Positions 1 to 6,166 of a stretch of 6,790 nt of DNA are shown here, piece after piece. This DNA comes from Chitinophagaceae bacterium (lineage in GTDB: Bacteria; Bacteroidota; Bacteroidia; Chitinophagales; Chitinophagaceae), in assembly GCA_003167015.1 (NCBI GenBank), contig PMUF01000206.1, positions 1 through 6,790 on the forward strand, written 5' to 3'. How positions within the stretch are numbered: position 1 is the stretch's first letter; every line of letters begins with the position of its first letter. The position numbers and the translations under genes were made by a program. The notes under the pieces were generated by a model, which was given only the letters and a program-made list of their open reading frames with translations, was not told the DNA's origin and did no database searches.

Positions 1-153
1 ATTCATCCCGGACTTGACCCTGTCCAAAGCTGACTCGTTTGTCTTGCGGGACTCTGCGTTCGCAGACCCAAGCATGGCCAAAGGGCCGGCAGCAAGGGTG
101 ATAGCCGCAGCGCCCAGGAAGCGGCGACGATCGAAGTTTTGTTTTTCAGACAT
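1..153 (-). CDS. N-terminus of a Tat-exported protein (partial, runs off left edge); possibly an alpha/beta hydrolase
   Basis: The minus strand reads open from an ATG at 151-153 to the left edge, giving 51 residues. Residues 1-31 form a textbook twin-arginine signal: a polar start, the motif RRRFLG at 9-14, a hydrophobic Ala/Leu/Gly stretch at about 15-29 and an A-N-A cleavage-type site near residue 32. The product should therefore be exported folded across the inner membrane by TatABC. The mature part visible (about 19 residues) is too short to identify a fold. From memory, Bacteroidota alpha/beta hydrolases of the epoxide-hydrolase type often carry a very similar Tat leader followed by a K-x-G-x-N segment, and this one ends in K-S-G-M-N. 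That identity is a guess. A perfect TAnnTTTG box lies 23 nt upstream of the ATG. The gene is divergent from the NTF2-like gene at 238. Confidence 0.75.
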   Translation of the reverse strand, partial: MSEKQNFDRRRFLGAAAITLAAGPLAMLGSANAESRKTNESALDRVKSGMN

Positions 154-176
154 GGTATTTGCTTTTTTTGTTTATA

Positions 177-184
177 CAAAACTA
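177..184 (-). promoter_or_regulatory. Bacteroidota -7 promoter box for the Tat-exported gene
   Basis: On the minus strand this reads TAGTTTTG, an exact match to the Bacteroidota -7 consensus TAnnTTTG. It ends 23 nt before the ATG at 153, which leaves room for a short A-rich leader. I see no convincing -33 TTG at the usual 19-21 nt upstream. Confidence 0.5.
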
Positions 185-237
185 TCGAAATTGCAGTACC
201 GGCAGACCATCTCAATCAAACCTAAAATTCACCGCGC

Positions 238-663
238 ATGAAATTCTTCCTTTTCACCTCATTAATTTTTATCACCATGACATCCTTCGCTCATCAAACC
301 GACTCCGCAGATATTACCCGCATCCTCAATGATGCCTACTTTAAAGGTATTTACGAGGGCGACGTTAACTTGCTCGGCAGCATTTTCTACTCCGGCGCCT
401 TGCTGTTCGGAGATGCCGCCGGCAAACCCTATTTCAAGACCCTCGCCCAGTACCTGGACGGTGTCGGTCATCGCCAAAGCCCAAAGGATTCCGGTAAGCC
501 GTTCAAAGGTGAGATCCTGTCCATTGAGGTCATCAACTCCATCGCCGTGGCGAAGGTCCATGTCAGAATGTATGACTTTAATTACTACGAGTTGTTGTCC
601 TTCCACAAACTGGATGGCAAATGGGTCATCGTCAATAAGATGATATCGGATGTCGGGCAATAA
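238..663 (+). CDS. Secreted NTF2-like / putative lumazine-binding family protein
   Basis: This 141-residue protein starts with a Sec-type signal peptide: a Lys at position 2, a hydrophobic core at about 3-17 and a likely cleavage after S-F-A at residue 18. It should lie in the periplasm or be released. The mature part (about 120 residues) has the pattern of the NTF2-like superfamily, probably the putative lumazine-binding group (Pfam Lumazine_bd_2). An N-terminal helix carries a Y-x-x-G-I-Y-x-G-D segment (residues 34-42). An F-x-x-x-A-x-L-F-G-D strand follows. The C-terminal strands end in a K-L-D-G-K-W-V-I-V-N-K pattern (residues 124-134). Such proteins are small cone-shaped alpha+beta folds whose ligand or enzymatic role is usually unknown, and I infer none here. 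The protein looks intact. The start follows directly from the signal peptide. It is divergent from the Tat-exported gene, with 84 bp between the starts. No clear promoter box was found upstream. Confidence 0.8.
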   Translation: MKFFLFTSLIFITMTSFAHQTDSADITRILNDAYFKGIYEGDVNLLGSIFYSGALLFGDAAGKPYFKTLAQYLDGVGHRQSPKDSGKPFKGEILSIEVINSIAVAKVHVRMYDFNYYELLSFHKLDGKWVIVNKMISDVGQ

Positions 664-690
664 ACCTCAATTGTTTGAATTTAACAAGCA

Positions 691-710
691 TTGGTTTGAT
701 ATGACCAAAC
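691..710 (+). promoter_or_regulatory. Short inverted repeat upstream of the dehydrogenase (possible operator)
   Basis: Two overlapping registers of dyad symmetry lie here: TTGGT (691-695) with ACCAA (704-708), and GTTTG (694-698) with CAAAC (706-710). The dyad sits 21 nt before the TAGTTTTG box of the dehydrogenase, where an activator or repressor could act. No T-run follows, so it does not look like a terminator for the preceding gene. Function is inferred from position only. Confidence 0.25.
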
Positions 711-730
711 AGCCACCGGTCCCCTGAAGT

Positions 731-738
731 TAGTTTTG
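731..738 (+). promoter_or_regulatory. Bacteroidota -7 promoter box for the dehydrogenase, 4 nt from its ATG
   Basis: TAGTTTTG matches TAnnTTTG exactly. Only four bases (TACC) separate it from the ATG at 743. Since transcription in this phylum starts a few bases after the box, the mRNA would begin at or very near the A of the ATG and be leaderless. No Shine-Dalgarno sequence is present. No TTG is seen at the usual -33 position. Confidence 0.5.
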
Positions 739-742
739 TACC

Positions 743-1402
743 ATGAAAAACAAAATATGGTACATCACCGGCGCCTCTAAGGGATTAGGCCTGGCGCTGG
801 TTAAAAAGCTGCTGGCCGCCGGTTATCAGGTAGCGGCCACCTCCCGTAACGAACAGGATTTGAGAACTACCGTTGGGGATGTCAACAATGAGCGATTTTT
901 GCCGTTGCAAGTTGATCTTACTAATGCTGAGTCTATTGCTGATTCCATCTCAAAGGCACAATGGTATTTCGGTAGACTGGATGTAGTGGTCAATAATGCA
1001 GGTTATGGCATAGGCGGATCCACGGAAGAACTGAGTTTGGAAGAGATCCGGGCGAATTTCGAAATCAATGTATTCGCTATGATCACCACAGTGCACTATG
1101 CGTTGCCAGCTATGCGCAAACAGCATTCCGGTCATATCATTAACATCTCTTCCATTGCCGGGTTTGCACCGAGCGGCGCCGGCTGGAGCATTTATAATTC
1201 GACCAAATTTGCAGTAGTAGGTTTTACCGAAGCCCTGGCATTGGATGTTGCCGAACTGGGTATCAAAGCCTCGGTAGTGATGCCGGGTGCCTTCCGGACG
1301 CAGTTTTTGAGTGAAGAGTCGCTGTCTATGCCGAAAAAGCATATTGAAGACTATCGGGCGGTGCATGCGACCAAAGACAGTGATGGCCGAGAGGATCAGT
1401 AA
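743..1402 (+). pseudogene. Short-chain dehydrogenase/reductase (SDR), 3'-truncated
   Basis: This is a classical SDR, a cytosolic NAD(P)-dependent oxidoreductase of Rossmann fold. Visible motifs are the dinucleotide-binding T-G-A-S-K-G-L-G (residues 9-16), V-D-L (57-59), N-N-A-G-Y-G (84-89), the catalytic Ser near 137, Tyr151 and Lys155 in Y-N-S-T-K, and P-G-A-F-R-T (181-186). The substrate cannot be read from the sequence. The reading frame is 219 codons, while relatives of this type usually run to about 270-290. Family-like sequence continues to about residue 211 (A-V-H-A-T-K). The last eight residues (D-S-D-G-R-E-D-Q) are encoded by the complement of an ABC permease gene that abuts from the other side, so about 60-70 C-terminal residues are missing. 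The core could still fold, but the substrate-binding lid is lost. I therefore call it a probable pseudogene, or an artefact of assembly. Confidence 0.8.
1366..1380. other. Breakpoint joining two 3'-truncated convergent genes
   Basis: Left of this point the plus strand encodes SDR sequence up to residue 211 (codon ending at 1375). Right of it the minus strand encodes ABC-permease sequence down to about residue 450 (codon 1373-1375). Neither gene has its natural 3' end, and no spacer, terminator or insertion sequence lies between them. In the samples counted, GC is 117/240 at 781-1020 and 139/240 at 1441-1680. The exact base is uncertain by several nucleotides because it is placed by recalled family patterns only. 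Confidence 0.7.
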
Positions 1403-2722
1403 AATAGATAGAGTAAACTGGATGACCACCAACCCATGACGAAGCCAGGGCATTTTGATGGACCCGCCACTCTGCGCCAGTCCGGGCTTCAGCACTTTTA
1501 TGGGATCATAGCCCGATAAGATGATCGCAGGGTAAAATCCGGCCGCCAGCCCGACAATCAGTGTCAATGCCGCCCCAAGAGCAATCGTTACGGGCCGGAT
1601 CAGGATGCTGAAGGGGATCGTCGCCCCGGTGAAAGAATTCAGCGAAGGCAACAACAGGGCGGTCAGGATGAGCGCCAGTAAAATACTGATGGCTGTGAGC
1701 AGGAGGGTTTCGCCGATAAACTGGCGTATCAGCTGCCACTTGCCGGCGCCGATGGTCTTGCGTACACCCACTTCTTTGGCCCGGCGGGCAGACAGGGCTG
1801 TGGCCAGGTTGATAAAATTGAAGCAGGCGATCACGATGATAAAAGCGGCGATGATCAGCAAGGCGCGGATATAAGTGATATTGCCCCTCGGGCCCTGATT
1901 GAATTTGAAGCCGGCCGAATACAGATGAATACCATAAAGCGGCTGGAAAAAAGGCAGGTAGGTATAGCCTTTAGGCTTGGTCTCGGGGTAGGCCCTTGCC
2001 TTCACGATATCGCTGAAGGTCGCTTGCATCCCGTTGATATCGGCGCCGTTCCGGAGCCGGATATAAGTAAAGAATTGCTGCCATTGCCAGCTTTGGAGGC
2101 GGTCGGAGGCTATGTCAAGGGCGGCCAGGGGCCGGAGGTAATTGAAGGACAGATGGAATTTGGGATTCTTATCGATGACGCCGGTGACTTGCACGAGTTT
2201 CTTGTCGATCAGCAGCTTTTTACCCACGGGGTCTTCATTACCGAAATAGCGGTTGGCCATTTCCCGGGACAGGACGATGGAGGAGGGATCGTTGAGGGCG
2301 CCCGCCGGATTCCCAAAAATGAAAGGAAGTTGGAAGACGCGAAAGAAGGCTGAATCGGCATACATGCCATTGGTTTCATAGATCGCTTTGCCGCCGGCCT
2401 CGAACAGCGACTTGAATTCTCCTGTAGCCAGCACCCGGGTGGTAGCTTCGACTCCGGGAAATTCGAGTTGGAGGACACTGCTGTAGGTGGGAGGCGTGAC
2501 AGCGAGCGGTTCCGTCCCTTCGTTATGCGTGACCTGGTTGCAGAGCCGGTAGATCCTGTCCCCATCAGGGACAAATTTGTCGTACTGATATTCGTCCCAT
2601 ACGAACAGGGCGATCAGCAGCGTGGCGGTAAGACCCAACGTCAGCCCGGCAATGTTGATAAGGGAGAAGCTCTTGCGTTTGAGCAAAGCTCTGAAGGCGG
2701 TTTTATAGTAGTTGACTGGCAT
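1376..2722 (-). pseudogene. ABC transporter permease, MacB/FtsX type, 3'-truncated
   Basis: The product belongs to the Bacteroidota permeases with two FtsX domains, inner-membrane proteins that work with an ATPase in MacB-like export or signalling systems. Visible in order: the N-terminal motif Y-x-K-T-A-F-R-x-L-L-K-R-K (6-17), a first membrane helix (about 20-41), a large periplasmic MacB-core domain (about 42-280), three membrane segments of the first FtsX domain (about 283-310, 337-360, 377-402) with the cytoplasmic signature R-A-K-E-V-G-V-R-K-T-I-G-A (314-326), and the beginning of a fifth helix (about 429-450). Relatives have about 780-810 residues, so the second periplasmic and FtsX domains (about 340 residues) are gone. 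The frame stays open for another 140 codons down to 950, but that part is antisense to the SDR gene and has no permease character. The ATG at 2722 lies inside nagB, overlapping its end by 20 bp. No cognate ATPase gene is present. Confidence 0.85.
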
Positions 2723-3476
2723 ATGTCAAATTTTTACTGCTGTCTTTATCGAGGTACATCTCCACCGAAGGATGCTGCCGAAGGATCGTCGATGGATATT
2801 TTTCACTGATCGGGCTATGCAAGGTATGATACACCGCACGGGCTTTTCTTTCTCCCGGGACCACGCAAATGATATGCCTGCCCTGGACCAAGGCAGATAT
2901 CGTTAGGGTCAGCGCCTGTTCGGGAACAACCCCAAGAGAAGGGAAGCAGCCATCGTTCACCTGTTGTTGGCGGCAATCGGCATCCAGCGTAACAACCTTC
3001 ACAGTTTCCGCATCATGAAAATCGGCCACCGGCGGATCATTGAAAGCAAGATGATTGTTTTCTCCAATGCCCATACAGACGATATCGGGTGGCTGCTGTT
3101 TCAGGAGAGCAGTGTATCGCCGGCATTCAGCAGCGGGGTCTTTGGCATCGCCATGCAGATAGTGGATCGATTGGAAGGGTGTCTTGTCGAACAGGTGTTC
3201 TTTTAAGTATCGGGCGAACGACTGCGGGGAATGCTCATCCAACCCGATATATTCGTCCATGTGAAAAGCGTTGATCCGCGACCACTCGATCGGCTGTTCC
3301 GATAAGGCCGCCAGGAATTCGTTTTGGGACGGGGCTGCCGCAAAGATCATATTGACGACAGGTTGGGAGGCCAGCAGGTGGCGGATGATATCCGCAGTCG
3401 TCCGGGCCGCGGCTGCCCCCATCTGCGTCCTGTCGGCAAAGATGTTCACCCTGATATGAGTTGATTCATCAGTCAT
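2703..3476 (-). CDS. nagB: Glucosamine-6-phosphate deaminase (NagB family)
   Basis: NagB converts glucosamine-6-phosphate to fructose-6-phosphate and ammonia in the cytosol, the last committed step of amino-sugar catabolism. The 257-residue protein has the family's Rossmann-like fold. Visible are the catalytic-loop motif F-H-M-D-E-Y (71-76), the active-site segment G-I-G-E-N-N-H-L-A-F-N-D-P-P (136-149) with His142, and the downstream C-R-Q-Q-Q-V-N-D-G-C-F segment (168-178) typical of the GENGH subgroup. The subgroup's G-E-N-G-H reads G-E-N-N-H here, with Asn141 in place of a normally conserved Gly. The ATG at 3476 overlaps the end of nagA by 8 bp, suggesting translational coupling. After Y-L-D-K-D-S-S (241-247), where relatives tend to end, there are about ten extra residues that reach into the permease start. 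A sugar-phosphate isomerase of related type is possible, but pairing with nagA makes NagB the best call. Confidence 0.9.
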   Translation of the reverse strand: MTDESTHIRVNIFADRTQMGAAAARTTADIIRHLLASQPVVNMIFAAAPSQNEFLAALSEQPIEWSRINAFHMDEYIGLDEHSPQSFARYLKEHLFDKTPFQSIHYLHGDAKDPAAECRRYTALLKQQPPDIVCMGIGENNHLAFNDPPVADFHDAETVKVVTLDADCRQQQVNDGCFPSLGVVPEQALTLTISALVQGRHIICVVPGERKARAVYHTLHSPISEKYPSTILRQHPSVEMYLDKDSSKNLTYASQLL

Positions 3477-4665
3477 AGGGTTCCTCCTCTTTCATATAGA
3501 TCAGCTTACCGCCGGTGATCGTCATCTGCACATCGATCTGATCGTCGAACACGATGACATCGGCATCTTTGCCGGGCGTTAGGACACCTTTCCGGTCCGC
3601 AACACCCATAATGGCGGCGGGGGTGGAGGTCATCATCCTGACCGCGTCACACAGGGGCACATCCGCAAGCTGTATCATATTTCGAACCAGTCGGTCGGCA
3701 GTTGCCACACTACCCGCAAACGCACTCCTGTCAGGCAGCTTCGCCACCCCATCTTCGATGATCACCGGTAATCCATCGTGTCTGCTGCCCAGGATACTTT
3801 CTCCCGGCGGCATGCCTGCGCCCCGCATCGCGTCTGTGATCAATGCTATTCTGTCCGCTCCTTTGATCTTGTAGACCAGCTTCAGCAGGGGAGGAGGGAG
3901 GTGGACGCCGTCCGCGATGATCTCAACCGTCATTTCGTCGATCAGGAAGGCGCTCTCGATAGCTCCGGCATATCTGGCGGTGCCGCGCCGGGTGACACCC
4001 GACATGGCCGAATACAGGTGAGTGGCATGCGTAAATCCCTTTTCAAAACCTTGCAGGACTTCTTCATAGATGGCATCGGTATGGGCGAGTGCCGCCAGCA
4101 CGCCCTTTGACCGGACAAATTCCGCAAAAGCAAGCGCGCCGTTCAATTCTGGAGCCGCGCTCCAGCGCCTGATGGAAGGAAACTGTGCCAGCAGCGGCTG
4201 ATATTCCAAAGGATCTGGATCACGGATATAACGAGAGTCTTGGGCGCCGCGTTGATTCATTGCGAAATAGGGACCTTCCAGGTGCATGCCGATAAACGAT
4301 CCCCGGGTGTGGACAGAAGAAACGCGGTCATACACCGCTAATATTTGGTGCAGTTCCTCTTTGTCGCAGCTCAGCGTAGTAGGAGTCATGGATGTCGTGC
4401 CATGGTGGGCGTGCAGTTCGGCAATTTCTCTGAAAGCCTCTTCCGTCCCGTCCATGAAATCGTAGCCCCCTCCTCCATGTACATGAATGTCGATAAAGCC
4501 GGGAGCGACATAGTCTCCCGCCACATCGATCGTGTGCGCTTCCGGTACTTCGATATCCCCCTCGCTGAGGGCGGCGATCTTGTCCCCGATAATGAGCAGC
4601 GTCGCGCCATGGAGCACGCGGTAAGGTGTGATGATCCGTCCGTTGATGATCTTGATGGGGCGCAT
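3469..4665 (-). CDS. nagA: N-acetylglucosamine-6-phosphate deacetylase
   Basis: NagA hydrolyses N-acetylglucosamine-6-phosphate to glucosamine-6-phosphate and acetate, supplying the substrate of NagB encoded next to it. It is a cytosolic amidohydrolase-superfamily metalloenzyme. Numbered from the ATG at 4665 (398 residues), the metal-site and catalytic motifs are H-V-H-G (His61, His63), L-E-G-P-Y (Glu130), A-H-T-D-A (His195), T-H-L-Y-S-A-M (His216) and I-T-D-A-M (catalytic Asp278). The small beta-sandwich is formed by residues 1-50 and the C-terminus, with the usual G-x-L-x-P-G-K-D-A-D-V-I-V-F near 360-373. Length is normal. A GTG at 4671 would add two residues, but it overlaps a promoter-like box, so I prefer the ATG. 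The gene lies 26 nt after the helicase stop and overlaps nagB by 8 bp. No GlcNAc kinase, transporter or regulator gene is in view. Confidence 0.93.
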   Translation of the reverse strand: MRPIKIINGRIITPYRVLHGATLLIIGDKIAALSEGDIEVPEAHTIDVAGDYVAPGFIDIHVHGGGGYDFMDGTEEAFREIAELHAHHGTTSMTPTTLSCDKEELHQILAVYDRVSSVHTRGSFIGMHLEGPYFAMNQRGAQDSRYIRDPDPLEYQPLLAQFPSIRRWSAAPELNGALAFAEFVRSKGVLAALAHTDAIYEEVLQGFEKGFTHATHLYSAMSGVTRRGTARYAGAIESAFLIDEMTVEIIADGVHLPPPLLKLVYKIKGADRIALITDAMRGAGMPPGESILGSRHDGLPVIIEDGVAKLPDRSAFAGSVATADRLVRNMIQLADVPLCDAVRMMTSTPAAIMGVADRKGVLTPGKDADVIVFDDQIDVQMTITGGKLIYMKEEEPYD

Positions 4666-4670
4666 GATCA

Positions 4671-4678
4671 CTAAAGTA
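4671..4678 (-). promoter_or_regulatory. Possible -7 promoter box of nagA, 5 nt from its ATG
   Basis: The minus strand reads TACTTTAG, one mismatch from TAnnTTTG, followed by TGATC and the ATG at 4665. If used, it would give a practically leaderless nagA-nagB transcript independent of the helicase and would exclude the GTG at 4671 as start. No -33 TTG is seen; that stretch is the last codons of the helicase gene. Confidence 0.3.
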
Positions 4679-4691
4679 CGCCAGAATTGAT

Positions 4692-6014
4692 CTATTTGGC
4701 CACGTCGATCTTCAATTTTTTATTCTTGAGCTTTTCGTCCTTGATCAGTTGCAGGACATGAGTGACTGTCGACTTGCGGAGAGCAACATAGGAGAAGAAG
4801 TCCTTTATTTCGATGAGACCGATATCTTCCTTCTTCATCTGTCCTTTATGCGTGAAAAAGCCTACTACATCCACCTTATTAACCTTGTCCTTCTTACCGG
4901 CGGAAATATACAAGGTGGTCCATTTAGGTTTGCCCGGCAATGTCGCTGTGGCGGGTAGTTCGATGGTCTCCGGCTCTTCCTGGATATAGGAAGGCAGTGT
5001 TTCGTCCGGAGACAGGATGATGATAGCCGTTCCGCTGGCATCCATCCGGGCTGTTCGGCCGTTACGGTGAATGAAGACTTCCGGGGTAGGAGGGAGATGG
5101 TAATGGATGATATACCGGATGTTAGGCACGTCCAATCCTCTCGAGGCAAGGTCCGTGGTGACCAGCACGTCCGAGCTGCCGTTACGAAATTTGGCCAGAG
5201 CGCTATCCCGTTCTTGTTGTTCCATGGCGCCATGGTAGAATACGTTCACGATTCCTTTATCCCTCAATAGCGTGCTGGTCCGTTCCACCGATTCACGGTG
5301 ATTGCAAAATACCACGGCCGACCGGTCGCCTATCCGGCAGAGGAGCCTGAACAGAGTCTCTATTTTGTCTTTATCCGGGCTGAATACCTGTTGAAGGGTG
5401 AGGCGTTCCGTCTTTTCGCCGGACAGGAAGTTGAGGGTCTGGACCGTTCCCAGCCCCACAAAATCGGGGATCTCCACCGCAGCAGTCGCCGAGGTGAGGA
5501 ACCTTTTCTGCAGCGACCGCAGCGATCCGATGATAAAGGCCATTTCTTCCTCAAAGCCGGATTCCAGCGATTTATCAAATTCGTCCAGTACCAGCGTTCG
5601 GATGCCGTCGGTGTGGATATTATTTCGGCGGATGTGATCGGCTATCCGGCCGGGGGTTCCGACGATCAGCGCCGGCGCCTCGATCAGGTTATTTTCTTCC
5701 GTCTCCCGCAGGTGGCCGCCATAGCAGCAGGTTACCTTCAGTCCCGTGCCCATGGTCTTAAAGACCTTTTCGATCTGGATGGCCAGTTCGCGGGAGGGGA
5801 CGATCACCAGCGCCTGGGTGCCTGCCGTCCGGTCATCCATTAAAGCCAGTAAAGGCAGCAGGAAGGCCAGCGTCTTCCCTGAGCCGGTATCGGACAGCAG
5901 CACGAGGTCTCTGTCCTGCTGCGCAGCCTCCAGGGCCTTGGCTTGCATGTCGTTCAATTCATCGATCTTAAGGAGAGACAGCATCTTATCGATGGTGTCG
6001 GAATTCATTAACAT
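4692..6014 (-). CDS. DEAD-box RNA helicase with C-terminal DbpA-type RNA-binding domain
   Basis: This is an ATP-dependent RNA helicase of superfamily 2, 440 residues, cytosolic, likely acting in ribosome assembly or RNA remodelling. Motifs in order: Q-type segment with N-D-M-Q-A-K-A-L (21-28), motif I S-D-T-G-S-G-K-T (41-48), Ia P-S-R-E-L-A (73-78), Ib T-P-G-R (120-123), II D-E-F-D (144-147, a DEAD variant), III S-A-T (175-177), IV V-V-F-C-N (234-238), V T-T-D-L-A-S-R-G-L-D (286-295) and VI H-R-N-G-R-T-A-R (316-323). Residues about 365-437 match the DbpA RNA-binding domain, which in E. coli DbpA and B. subtilis YxiN binds a hairpin of 23S rRNA. The targets here are inferred, not shown. Starts at 6014, 6008 and 5984 are all in frame. 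The first lies 4 nt after a perfect -7 box. It is the first gene of the minus-strand cluster and is divergent from the encapsulin gene. Confidence 0.93.
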   Translation of the reverse strand: MLMNSDTIDKMLSLLKIDELNDMQAKALEAAQQDRDLVLLSDTGSGKTLAFLLPLLALMDDRTAGTQALVIVPSRELAIQIEKVFKTMGTGLKVTCCYGGHLRETEENNLIEAPALIVGTPGRIADHIRRNNIHTDGIRTLVLDEFDKSLESGFEEEMAFIIGSLRSLQKRFLTSATAAVEIPDFVGLGTVQTLNFLSGEKTERLTLQQVFSPDKDKIETLFRLLCRIGDRSAVVFCNHRESVERTSTLLRDKGIVNVFYHGAMEQQERDSALAKFRNGSSDVLVTTDLASRGLDVPNIRYIIHYHLPPTPEVFIHRNGRTARMDASGTAIIILSPDETLPSYIQEEPETIELPATATLPGKPKWTTLYISAGKKDKVNKVDVVGFFTHKGQMKKEDIGLIEIKDFFSYVALRKSTVTHVLQLIKDEKLKNKKLKIDVAK

Positions 6015-6018
6015 TTGG

Positions 6019-6026
6019 CAAAAGTA
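6019..6026 (-). promoter_or_regulatory. Bacteroidota -7 promoter box of the helicase gene, 4 nt from its ATG
   Basis: The minus strand reads TACTTTTG, an exact TAnnTTTG match, followed by CCAA and the ATG at 6014. A transcript from it would be leaderless, or would begin translation at 6008 or 5984. No -33 TTG is visible upstream; the sequence there leads into the C-rich tract. Confidence 0.5.
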
Positions 6027-6055
6027 CGCTAGTTCGGGCAGATGACCCTAATAGG

Positions 6056-6164
6056 CCTGCTGCCCCGTCCGGACATCCTCCAGCCGCCCCCCAGCCACCT
6101 TCCGCTTGAGTCTCTGCTCCTGCCGCCCACGATAGCCGGCCGCCCCTTCCGCCGCCCCTGCTTC
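6056..6164. other. C-rich, A-poor intergenic tract with repeated CCGCCC units
   Basis: Within the 228-bp divergent intergenic region this stretch is strongly strand-asymmetric. The bases 6061-6160 contain 53 C, 21 G, 17 T and 9 A on the plus strand. The unit CCGCCC recurs at about 6084, 6123, 6140 (GCCGCCCC) and 6152. It ends sharply at the AT-rich promoter region of the encapsulin gene. A frame from 6042 to 6188 stays open (48 codons, rich in Pro, Leu and Arg), but this follows from composition and I do not call it a gene. No hairpin plus T-run was found. Confidence 0.5.
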
Positions 6165-6166
6165 AA

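Noticed and set aside
262..660. 132-codon minus-strand frame opposite the NTF2-like gene
   Set aside because: The plus strand has a signal peptide and a conserved fold pattern in register; the minus frame is its complement.
691..710. Terminator for the NTF2-like gene
   Set aside because: The hairpin arms are only 5 bp and no T-run follows. The position just ahead of the SDR promoter box fits an operator better, though weakly.
950..1375. Continuation of the permease frame as a 140-residue tail on the minus strand
   Set aside because: It is antisense to the SDR core, which has all its motifs in the correct order on the plus strand, and it shows no membrane helices or FtsX character. It is an accidental open frame past the breakpoint.
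1925..2353. 142-codon plus-strand frame opposite the permease
   Set aside because: It is antisense to the periplasmic domain of the permease, with no start signal or family resemblance.
5298..5843. 181-codon plus-strand frame inside the helicase gene
   Set aside because: It overlaps helicase motifs from Ia to IV on the opposite strand and has no recognisable domain; high GC makes long antisense frames common here.
6056..6164. G-quadruplex on the minus strand of the C-rich tract
   Set aside because: I could not find four runs of three or more G with loops of seven or fewer bases; many runs are only GG.
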